NCBI GenBank assembly: GCA_012103325.1
Contig: WLWY01000001.1
Span: 1,741,019 to 1,805,018 of the forward strand
Origin: Alphaproteobacteria bacterium
GTDB taxonomy: Bacteria; Pseudomonadota; Alphaproteobacteria; UBA8366; GCA-2717185
Direction: 5' to 3'
Length of the DNA: 64,000 nucleotides
The translations under genes and the position numbers were made by a program. Shown here one piece after another: positions 51,637 to 59,114 of this stretch. The notes under the pieces are model-generated. The model was not told the origin of the DNA. It searched no databases and saw nothing but the letters and a program-made list of their open reading frames with translations. Each line of letters starts with the position of its first letter. Positions within the stretch are counted from its first letter, which is position 1.

Positions 51637-52452
51637 ATGGCAGATCAGGTCGGTCTTTCTGGGGCAGTTCGCGCCAATCTTCTTAGTTTGCAGCAGACAT
51701 CGGGATTGGCGCAGCGCACGGATGAGCGTTTGGCGTCGGGCTTGCGGGTCCGCGACCCGTTTGATGGCGCGAGTGAATTTTTCCAGTCTCGCGCGCTGAG
51801 CGATCGGGCGCAGGATTTAACGCAGACGAAGGACGGCGTCGACCAGGCGCTCAGCTCCATTCAGGCGGCAACGAATGGCCTGGACGCGATTGGCGAGCTT
51901 GCGAGCCAGGCGGAAGGCATTGCGATTGCTGCCCGGAACACGAACGATCCCACCCAGCGCGCCGCCTTGGCCAACCAGTTTAACGAGCTGCAGTCGCAAA
52001 TTGACAGTATCGCCCAGGATGCAAGTTTCGGCGGCACCAACCTGATTCAGGGGTCGCCGGACGATCTGGATGTTTCGCTGAACGAGGATGGATCGAGCAG
52101 TCTGACCATTCAAGGCGCGGACTCGTCGAGCGCGGGACTTGGCATCAACAATACGACCTTTGCGACGGACGCGGATATCGATGCGGCGCTGGCGGAAACA
52201 CAAGCGGCGCTGTCGACCGTGCGGACCAATACGGCGACGCTTGGTTCAAGCTCGTCCGCGCTTCAGACACGTCTCGATTTCACCGAAGATCTAACGAATA
52301 CGCTCGAAGCAGGGGCAGCTTCGCTAACCGATGCCGATTTGACGGAGGAAGCTGCGAATCGGCTGTCATTGCAGGCACGTCAACAGATCGGGCTGAACGC
52401 CACCAGCCTTGCAGCGCAGAGTGAGACCGCCATCCTGGGGCTGTTCGGTTAA
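51637..52452 (+). CDS. Flagellin (short, alphaproteobacterial type)
   Basis: 271 residues, with D0/D1 helices at both ends and a small central part. The N-terminal helix ANLLSLQQTSGLAQRTDERL is followed by LASGLRVRDPFDGASEFFQS, the variant of the flagellin hook region found in Rhodospirillales-type proteins. KDGVDQALSSIQAATNGLDA and the C-terminal LSLQARQQIGLNATSLAAQS complete the coiled D1/D0. No cysteine or tryptophan. No signal peptide, as expected for type III secretion. No other flagellar gene is within the window, so it is an isolated fliC-like locus. A strong terminator follows 38 bases later. Confidence 0.88.
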   Translation: MADQVGLSGAVRANLLSLQQTSGLAQRTDERLASGLRVRDPFDGASEFFQSRALSDRAQDLTQTKDGVDQALSSIQAATNGLDAIGELASQAEGIAIAARNTNDPTQRAALANQFNELQSQIDSIAQDASFGGTNLIQGSPDDLDVSLNEDGSSSLTIQGADSSSAGLGINNTTFATDADIDAALAETQAALSTVRTNTATLGSSSSALQTRLDFTEDLTNTLEAGAASLTDADLTEEAANRLSLQARQQIGLNATSLAAQSETAILGLFG

Positions 52453-52490
52453 GGAATTTCGATCGTCGCTTCTCGGAACGATCCGAAGGA

Positions 52491-52534
52491 GTAACGGCCG
52501 CACACTGCGAAGTGTGCGGCCGTTACGCTTTTAG
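52491..52534 (+). terminator. Strong intrinsic terminator after flagellin
   Basis: A perfect 16-base stem (52491-52506 with 52511-52526) with the four-base loop GCGA, then CTTTT. It sits 38 bases past the flagellin stop. The long perfect stem suggests a highly expressed monocistronic message. It is also self-complementary enough to act in both directions, though only the + side shows a T-run. Confidence 0.85.
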
Positions 52535-52653
52535 GACCGAACTGTTCGGCGCATACACCGATTATTAACCAATTCTTTGCGTCCGCCCTGTATCTCATTA
52601 CATAGTGAATTATGGGCCGCCCAGCGGCGGCTGGATACTGGAGGGAACGGCGT

Positions 52654-55011
52654 ATGCCCGCGAAGCAACTTGCTGCAGCCGATATATCCTTGCCTGCGAT
52701 GGAGCCGGGGGCCGGTGAGGGCGGCGATATTTTTACGTTGTCGAGTCACCGCCGCGCGCGCACCGCACTTGAGTTCGGTCTCAATGTTTCCGATCCTGGT
52801 TTCAATATCTTCGTCGTTGGCGAAGACCGAAGCGGCCGGATGACGTCGACGATGAATTTCCTGGAGTCGTTTGTTGAAAGCAAACCGCCGCCGAATGACT
52901 GGGTCTATCTGAACAACTTCCGGAGGCCGCACCGGCCGAGGCCCTTGCCGTTACCGGCAGGTGTCGGCCGCCGCTTCCGTGACCGTTTGATCGTTCTCGT
53001 ACGCCAAGTCCGCGAATCCCTGTCCGGCGCCTTCGGCGGTGAGACCTACCAATCCGAAGTCCGGGCCGAAAGCGAGAAGCTGCAGCAATCTGTGACGGAG
53101 GAAATGGAGGCGATCCGCACCGAAGCACAGGCCAATGGTCTGGACGTAATGCAGTCGCCGCAGGGTGCCACGGTGGTGCCGATAAACGTGGAAGGCAAAC
53201 CGGTAACGCTGGATGAATTCGCGCCCGAGGAGCGGACGCGGCTGCAGGAGCGGGCCCGCGAAATCGGCGAGAAACTGAATGCCGTCAATCGGCGCGCGGT
53301 GCAGCAGCAGAATGCGTTGGGTGCCCGGGTTATGGAAATCACACGCGACACAGCGGACGGTGTGATGGATGTCCAGTTCGACGCCGTGCGCGAGGAATTC
53401 TCCGGCTATAGCGGTGTGGTGCGCTGGCTTGTCGAGATGCGGAACGATGTGCTGGAGAATGTGCATCTGTTTGGCAGCGGCGAGCAGTCCGAGACACGGC
53501 GTGAATCGCCGGAAGATCGTTACGCAGTAAACCTGTTTGTTGATCATAGCGACGACCCCAATCCCGGGGTGCTGCTGGAAGCCAATCCAACGTATGAGAA
53601 CCTTTTCGGGCGCATGGAATACCGGCCTGCGGAGGGCGGCCTTTACACGGACTTCACGATGCTGCGGGCCGGCGCCGTACACCGGGCGAATGGCGGCATT
53701 CTGGTTCTCCGTGCTGATGCGCTCGCCCGCAATCCCGTGAGCTGGGAATTTCTCAAAGGCTCGCTTCGAGACGGTGAGATCCGGATCGAGGAAATGCAGC
53801 GAAACAGCGCTGTACCGCTTGCTGGTGCGCCGCGGCCGAAACCGGTGCCACTCGATGTAAAGGTCGTCATCGTCGGCGCGCCGCGCTGGTATTATGCGTT
53901 TTTCTCGATCGATCCGGAGTATCAGACTTATTTCAAAGTCAAGGCGGATATCGACGGCGATATGGATACGACGCCGGAAAATGTTTCCAGCTACGCCGCA
54001 TTGATACGCAGGATCGCGCACGATCACCGTGGCTTCGATTGCGATGATGCGGCGGTACAGCGGTTGCTTGGAATGGCGACCCGATGGACAGGCAATCGCG
54101 AAAAGCTTACGGCGCGCTTCGAAATCGTTGAAGATGTTGTGACTGAAGCGGCGGAGCTTACGCACGAGGCGGGGCAAAAAACGGTGACGATGGATATCGT
54201 CCTTAAGGCGATTGAAAATCGACGCCGGCGGAATGCGCGGGTCGAAGACCGCATGCAGGAATCGATCCTGGATGGACAGGTGATGATCGCCACGTCGGGC
54301 CAGACGGTCGGGCAGATCAACGGCTTGACCGTTCGCGATCTTGGCGACCACGCATTTGGTGGGCCAGCCCGGATTACCGCGCGCGCGTCCGCCGGACGGC
54401 ACGGTGTGATCAATATCGAGCGGCAGGTTGCGCTTGGCGGTCCTATCCAGCAGAAGGGCGTGATGGTTCTGCAGGGTTTTCTGTCGGGCCGCTTTGCACG
54501 GCGGTTCCCACTATCCTTTAACTGCTCAATCACCTTCGAACAGAATTATGGCGGTGTCGAAGGAGACAGCGCCTCGATGGCGGAAGTTCTCGCGATCCTT
54601 TCGGATTTATCCGGGCTGCCATTGCGCCAGGACCTTGCGATTACCGGCTCGATGAACCAGCGTGGCGACGCGCAGGCGATCGGTGGGGCGCATCACAAGG
54701 CGGAAGGGTTCTTCCGAACCTGCATCGAAAGTGGCGCACTTACGGGCGATCAGGGTGTCGTCGTGCCGCACTCGAACGAACAGAACCTTATCCTGCGCGA
54801 CGATGTCGCCGAGGCCGTCGCGGCGGGGCGCTTCCATATCTGGAGCGTGCAAACGATTGAAGAAGCGGCCGAACTTTTCATGGGGCTACCGGCGGGAGAG
54901 GCCGATGCCGAGGGCCGCTACCCGGCGGAGAGCGTGTATGGCCACGTTCAGACACAGCTAGAAGCGTTCGACCGCGCGCTCTTTGAGCGGGAACGGCTGA
55001 CGTCGCCGTAA
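52654..55011 (+). CDS. Lon-related protease with AAA_32-type ATPase domain
   Basis: 785 residues from ATG 52654, selected for GGAGGGA upstream; an earlier ATG at 52612 lacks one. N-terminal helical and ATPase parts: ALEFGLNVSDPGFNIFVVGE, then DRSGRMTST where a P-loop is expected. A coiled-coil insertion holds RTRLQERAREIGEKLNAVNR. GGILVLRADALARNPVSWEF is the Walker B-like block. The C-terminal Lon protease domain is intact: Ser641 in EGDSASMAEVLAI and Lys682 in GGAHHKAEGFF, 41 residues apart. Proteolysis by the Ser-Lys dyad is therefore expected, but ATP use is questionable. No membrane helices. Adjacent genes give no clue to substrates. Confidence 0.88.
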   Translation: MPAKQLAAADISLPAMEPGAGEGGDIFTLSSHRRARTALEFGLNVSDPGFNIFVVGEDRSGRMTSTMNFLESFVESKPPPNDWVYLNNFRRPHRPRPLPLPAGVGRRFRDRLIVLVRQVRESLSGAFGGETYQSEVRAESEKLQQSVTEEMEAIRTEAQANGLDVMQSPQGATVVPINVEGKPVTLDEFAPEERTRLQERAREIGEKLNAVNRRAVQQQNALGARVMEITRDTADGVMDVQFDAVREEFSGYSGVVRWLVEMRNDVLENVHLFGSGEQSETRRESPEDRYAVNLFVDHSDDPNPGVLLEANPTYENLFGRMEYRPAEGGLYTDFTMLRAGAVHRANGGILVLRADALARNPVSWEFLKGSLRDGEIRIEEMQRNSAVPLAGAPRPKPVPLDVKVVIVGAPRWYYAFFSIDPEYQTYFKVKADIDGDMDTTPENVSSYAALIRRIAHDHRGFDCDDAAVQRLLGMATRWTGNREKLTARFEIVEDVVTEAAELTHEAGQKTVTMDIVLKAIENRRRRNARVEDRMQESILDGQVMIATSGQTVGQINGLTVRDLGDHAFGGPARITARASAGRHGVINIERQVALGGPIQQKGVMVLQGFLSGRFARRFPLSFNCSITFEQNYGGVEGDSASMAEVLAILSDLSGLPLRQDLAITGSMNQRGDAQAIGGAHHKAEGFFRTCIESGALTGDQGVVVPHSNEQNLILRDDVAEAVAAGRFHIWSVQTIEEAAELFMGLPAGEADAEGRYPAESVYGHVQTQLEAFDRALFERERLTSP

Positions 55012-55031
55012 TGCAGGTCTCGCCAATGCGA

Positions 55032-56243
55032 TCAGGAGAGTGAGAGCGGGTAGGAGAGGTAACCCCGGAACCGCGCCCGCCCGCCCCGGACCGGCGCGCC
55101 GTTGCGCCGCAGCGCTGGGAACCGTGCCATAAGCTGGCCGATGGCGATCCGTCCTTCCATCCGCGCGAGGGTCATCCCCGCACAGGCGTGAATGCCGGCC
55201 CCGAAGGCAAGATGACGATTCGGCGACCGCGCAATATCGAGCCGGTCCGGGTCGGGAAATTGCGCAGGGTCACGGTTCGCAGCGCCGATGCCCAGTGTGA
55301 TGAAGGTGCCTGCCGGCATCGCGACCCCGCCGATTTCGATATTTTCCGCTGCGCGCCGATTGCCAAGCTGATTGGAGCTTTCGTAACGCAGGAATTCCTC
55401 CACTGCGGAGCCGATGAGGTCCGGATTGATTTGTAGCCGCTCGCGTTCTTCCGGGTGATCGATCAAGGCGGCAACGCCATTGCCGATAAGGTTGGTCGTC
55501 GTCTCGTGCCCGGCATTGAGCAGGAAAATGCAGTTCTGGATCAGTTCCTCGTCGGTGAGTTGTTCGCCGTCCACCTCACCAGTAATGAGCGCGGAAAGGA
55601 CGTCATCGTCGCGCGGGTGTTGGCGGCGGTCCGCGATGAGTGCGCGGAGATAATCGGAGAACGCGGTTACGGCATCGTTTCCCCAGCGCGTCGCCTCTTC
55701 GGACAGCACCGGCTCCAAGGCGCCCAGGATGGCAAGCGACCAGCCGCGGAGCGGACCCCGGTCCTCGCGCGGTACGCCGAGCATGTCGCCGATAATCTCC
55801 ACCGGCAAGGCGGAGGCAAAATCGCCGATGAGGTCCATCTCACCCTTGGCCGCGCCGTCGTCGAGCAGTCTGTCGACAAGAACGGTAAAGCGCGGCTCCA
55901 GCACTGTGAGCGCCCGCGGCGTGAAGGCCGGTGCGAGCAGTTTTCGGACGCGCGTATGCAGCGGTGGATCGTTGAAGACGAGGCTCGTCGTATGGTGGGC
56001 ATAGAGAGGCGAATCGCCAAATTTCGGTTTGAACTCCGCCTTCTTATCCGAACTGAATCGCCGGTCGCGATAGACGCTCATGATATCGTCGTAACGCGTC
56101 AGGAAATACGAACCATCGGCGCATTTGTGCACGGGATCGTGGGTGCGGAGTTCGGCGTAAGTTGGGAACGGGTCGTCGAGGAACGCCTTGTCGATCTTGC
56201 TCAACTCGAAGGCCGCGGCGCGGGCGGCGGGCGTATCCAACAT
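55032..56243 (-). CDS. Cytochrome P450
   Basis: 403 residues, usual for soluble bacterial P450s. The heme loop FGAGIHACAGMTLARMEGRI supplies Cys354. The I-helix oxygen-activation motif is LNAGHETTTNLIGNG, the ExxR pair appears in EEFLRYESSNQLGNR, and the N-terminal segment DPFPTYAELRTHDPVHKCAD is family-typical. GCAGGAG precedes the start. No ferredoxin or reductase gene is adjacent, so electron partners must be elsewhere. It follows alkB by 83 bases on the same strand, possibly as a readthrough neighbour rather than a functional partner. Confidence 0.92.
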   Translation of the reverse strand: MLDTPAARAAAFELSKIDKAFLDDPFPTYAELRTHDPVHKCADGSYFLTRYDDIMSVYRDRRFSSDKKAEFKPKFGDSPLYAHHTTSLVFNDPPLHTRVRKLLAPAFTPRALTVLEPRFTVLVDRLLDDGAAKGEMDLIGDFASALPVEIIGDMLGVPREDRGPLRGWSLAILGALEPVLSEEATRWGNDAVTAFSDYLRALIADRRQHPRDDDVLSALITGEVDGEQLTDEELIQNCIFLLNAGHETTTNLIGNGVAALIDHPEERERLQINPDLIGSAVEEFLRYESSNQLGNRRAAENIEIGGVAMPAGTFITLGIGAANRDPAQFPDPDRLDIARSPNRHLAFGAGIHACAGMTLARMEGRIAIGQLMARFPALRRNGAPVRGGRARFRGYLSYPLSLS

Positions 56244-56326
56244 TCGCGAACTCCTGCTGCGGGATGAAGCGCGTGAGGCACGCTACCCAATTCCGCCCTT
56301 CCGGCGCAATGCGGCATAGAGGCTGT

Positions 56327-56992
56327 CTAAAAAGCCTTGCGGAATGTGAGATTGATCCGGCTACGGCCGGTCAACGCATGATTTCCGTCGGCCAAGGGTG
56401 CGACTCCGTGAAAGGTCAGGCGGGCGGGTCCGCCCCAGACCACCACGTCGCCGTTGTCGAGCCGTACGCGCCGCGGTCTGTCGGCGCGGCGTGGACCGCC
56501 GAACAGGAAGGTTGCTGGCAGGCCCAGAGAAACGGAAACGATGGGCGCATCGAAATCTTGTTCGTCGCGATCCTGATGTAGCGATAGTTTGGTGCCTGGG
56601 ATATAGCGGTTGATCAGGCAGGAGTCCGGCTCGAAGCTATCGAATCCGGCAGCCGCCGCCGCGCGCGCTGCGAGATCCGAAAACGCAGCCGGCATCCGCG
56701 GCCAGGGGTCTCCACTTGTCGGGTCAGTTCGGTCGTACCGGTAGCCACTTCTGTCGCTTACCCAGCCGACGTCGCCGCAATTGGTCATGGCGACCGACAT
56801 CGCACGGCCGCCCGGCGTTACCATGTTGCGGAACGGCGCGGCATTCGAAACCAGGGTCACGGTGGCTATCAGGTCCTGTGCATTTGTCAAAGCGAACCCG
56901 CGCAGCAGCATCGCGCCCTCCTCCAATTTCTCCTTGCTTGGGGAGGAGACAGTGAACAGGTCACCGGTTTTTGCACACGGAGCCATGCTCAT
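56327..56992 (-). CDS. alkB: AlkB-type DNA/RNA demethylase (2-oxoglutarate dioxygenase)
   Basis: 221 residues from ATG 56992, overlapping the upstream oxygenase gene by 4 bases. The signature is complete: MLLRGFA at the N-terminus, MSVAMTNCGDVGWVSDRSGY, the iron ligands His139 and Asp141 in LHQDRDEQDF, FLFGGPRRADRPRRVRLDNG, and the closing FHGVAPL...SRINLTFR with the distal histidine and 2OG-binding arginine. It oxidatively removes methyl groups from 1-methyladenine and 3-methylcytosine. The operon with a methyltransferase supports an adaptive-response role. Confidence 0.93.
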   Translation of the reverse strand: MSMAPCAKTGDLFTVSSPSKEKLEEGAMLLRGFALTNAQDLIATVTLVSNAAPFRNMVTPGGRAMSVAMTNCGDVGWVSDRSGYRYDRTDPTSGDPWPRMPAAFSDLAARAAAAAGFDSFEPDSCLINRYIPGTKLSLHQDRDEQDFDAPIVSVSLGLPATFLFGGPRRADRPRRVRLDNGDVVVWGGPARLTFHGVAPLADGNHALTGRSRINLTFRKAF

Positions 56993-57681
56993 TGCGCATC
57001 GTGAAAGATGATGCCGAGCGTATGGCGATGTCCCGACAGTACGCGGCTTACGCCATGGCGAAGGTTGACCCGGTAAAGACGCTTGGTGCCTTGGACGGGC
57101 CGCTGGCGCACTGGAAAAATAACCGCGTCGCCTTGCTGCAAGGGAACCACCATGGCGCGGGATTGCATGCGGGGCCGCTGTTCGGTCATCACAAACTCGC
57201 CGCCGGTGAAATCTTCTCCGGGTTTCGACAACAGGAACGCCATCTGTAGCGGAAACACCGTCTCGCCATAGAGATCCTGGTGCAGACAGTTGTAGTCCTC
57301 GGCGCCATATTTTAGCAGCAGCGGAGTCGCCTTGACCTGTCCTGCGGCGTGACACTGGTCGAGGAACGTCGTGAGATCGGCGGGATAGCGCGTGTCGATG
57401 CCAAGCGCCTCGTTCCACCGGTTCGCGATGTCGCTGAGCGCGGGATAAAACGCGGCCCGAAATTCAGCGACCAGGGGCGGCAAAGGGTAATCGAAGTATT
57501 TGTACTCGCCGCGCCCATAGCCGTGTCGTGCCATCACCACCCTGCTGCGGAACTGACCGTCATCCGGGTAGCGATCAACCAGCTGTCGGCAATCCTCGAC
57601 CGTCAATAGCGAGCGTAGGACCGCGTATCCGTCACGGTCCAATCCCTCGGCAATGCGCGGTATACAGGCGGCTTGATTCAA
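56989..57681 (-). CDS. 2OG-Fe(II) oxygenase of the Oxygenase-NA family
   Basis: 230 residues. Iron ligands are His134 and Asp136 in LHQDLYGETVFPLQ; a distal histidine in RVNLRHGVSRV and the arginine in SGHRHTLGIIFHDA complete the site. The N-terminal RDGYAVLRSLLTVEDCRQLV is a typical capping helix region. The protein matches the Oxygenase-NA family, annotated for oxidative repair of damaged nucleic acids, mostly on the strength of its gene context. It overlaps both neighbours, the methyltransferase upstream and alkB downstream, by 4 bases each. Confidence 0.85.
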   Translation of the reverse strand: MNQAACIPRIAEGLDRDGYAVLRSLLTVEDCRQLVDRYPDDGQFRSRVVMARHGYGRGEYKYFDYPLPPLVAEFRAAFYPALSDIANRWNEALGIDTRYPADLTTFLDQCHAAGQVKATPLLLKYGAEDYNCLHQDLYGETVFPLQMAFLLSKPGEDFTGGEFVMTEQRPRMQSRAMVVPLQQGDAVIFPVRQRPVQGTKRLYRVNLRHGVSRVLSGHRHTLGIIFHDAQ

Positions 57682-58241
57682 TGCCCTGCCTCTCTTTCGA
57701 GAAGCGCGCGCTTGCGCTCAATACCCCAGCGGTATCCCGAGAGCGACCCATCGCTGCGCACGACGCGGTGGCAGGGGATTGCAATCGCAACAGGGTTTGC
57801 CGCACAAGCCCGGGCGACGGCGCGAACGGCGTTCGGGTTGCCAATGCGTTCGGCGATATCCTTGTAGCTCGCCGTCGAGCCGGCCTCGACACCGCGAAGC
57901 GCCTGCCAAACGCGTTGCTGAAACGCCGTGCCGGAGACATCCAGCGGGAAGTCCGCTTCCCCGTCCGCTGCGTCGATGAAGTCCAGCACCCGGGTTGCTA
58001 TTCGTGTAAGAGCATCGTCCCCGTCGAGAAGCGCGCGTGCCGGGAAGCGGTCTCGGAGGTCATCCTCGAGAGCCTGTGGATCGTCGCCGAACAAAATGGC
58101 GCAAACGCCCTGCTCCGTCGCTGCGATCAGAACCAATCCGAGCGTGCTTTCCAGAATTTGGAATCGGATCGCTGCGGCCAAGCGATCGGGTGCTGAATGG
58201 GACGTTGGCGACATATCTTTATCCATCGTTGCCATAATCAT
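57678..58241 (-). CDS. ogt: Methylated-DNA--protein-cysteine methyltransferase (Ada C-terminal/Ogt type)
   Basis: 187 residues from ATG 58241, behind GGAAGGGA. Acceptor Cys157 is in IAIPCHRVVRSDG, preceded by the helix-turn-helix region AFQQRVWQALRGVEAGSTAS and the arginine finger GNPNAVRAVARACAANP. The N-terminal half resembles the ribonuclease-H-like part of Ada (IRFQILESTLGLVLIAATEQ). The Ada zinc/AraC activator domain is absent, so this is a stand-alone repair protein. It removes methyl groups from O6-methylguanine. First gene of a tightly coupled alkylation-repair operon with overlapping stop/start codons. Confidence 0.92.
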   Translation of the reverse strand: MIMATMDKDMSPTSHSAPDRLAAAIRFQILESTLGLVLIAATEQGVCAILFGDDPQALEDDLRDRFPARALLDGDDALTRIATRVLDFIDAADGEADFPLDVSGTAFQQRVWQALRGVEAGSTASYKDIAERIGNPNAVRAVARACAANPVAIAIPCHRVVRSDGSLSGYRWGIERKRALLEREAGH

Positions 58242-58454
58242 GACTGAATTCCCTTCCAATGTGATCGTTGGCAAGAAAATTATGCGCAATTAAGACACGA
58301 ACCCACCCGATTCCTGCGCATCTTTCGATTGGAATATCGGAAGATCACGGCGACGACGGAGATATCGGGTGTTCGCGTCGTCTATTGCTGGGAGCCCGAC
58401 TCATGCTTATTTACTGGCAGAGCGCCATGTTTGTTAGGCATCGGGGGAATTCGA

Positions 58455-59111
58455 ATGGATGCATTGTCGATCGTTACCTTGGCGATGGGCGCGGCGTGGG
58501 CCAGCGGAATCAACCTGTATGCGACGGTCCTCCTGGTGGGACTGCTCGGGTCGACAGGTTTGGTGCCGCTGCCGGAAGGATTGTCGCCGCTCACAAGCCC
58601 GGTTGTACTGATCGTCGCCGGCGTCGGCTATCTGGCTGAGTTTTTCGCTGACAAAATTCCCGGCGTCGATTCGATTTGGGACGCAGTCCATACCTTTATC
58701 CGGATCCCGGCGGGGGCTCTGCTGGCAGGAGGCGCCGCGAGCGGCTTGGGAGAAGACTATATGGTTGCCTTGGCGCTGCTGGGCGGCGCGGCCATCGCGG
58801 TCGGTAGCCATGCGACCAAGGCTGGCACCCGCGCCGTAATCAACACATCGCCCGAACCCGTAAGTAATTGGGCGGCGTCCTTTTTCGAAGATGTCCTGGT
58901 CGTTGGCGGCTTGTTGCTGGCGTTGTTCAAGCCGGGCTTATTCCTCGTCTTTGTCATATTGTTCTTCCTCGCGGCTGCGTGGCTGTTGCCGAAAATTTGG
59001 CGCGGTATCCGCAGTCTTCTGCGGCGCTTCTCGCGCAAAGGCGAGGCGGAGTCTGTTCCGGTAGCAGGACGTGGCTTCAGGCTGGCGCCGCTCGACCGCA
59101 ACTCGGATTGA
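58455..59111 (+). CDS. DUF4126 membrane protein
   Basis: 218 residues from ATG 58455, with GGGGGA upstream. Hydrophobic helices alternate with conserved loops: TLAMGAAWASGINLYATVLL, YLAEFFADKIPGVDSIWDAV and VGSHATKAGTRAVINTSPEP are diagnostic of DUF4126. The function of the family is unknown. It ends 3 bases before the GTG start of the penicillin-binding protein, so the two are co-transcribed, which suggests a role close to the envelope. Confidence 0.85.
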   Translation: MDALSIVTLAMGAAWASGINLYATVLLVGLLGSTGLVPLPEGLSPLTSPVVLIVAGVGYLAEFFADKIPGVDSIWDAVHTFIRIPAGALLAGGAASGLGEDYMVALALLGGAAIAVGSHATKAGTRAVINTSPEPVSNWAASFFEDVLVVGGLLLALFKPGLFLVFVILFFLAAAWLLPKIWRGIRSLLRRFSRKGEAESVPVAGRGFRLAPLDRNSD

Positions 59112-59114
59112 AAC

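Noticed and set aside
52951..54402. A 483-codon antisense frame inside the Lon-related gene
   Set aside because: Arginine- and histidine-rich shadow of a conserved protein with an intact protease dyad on the other strand.
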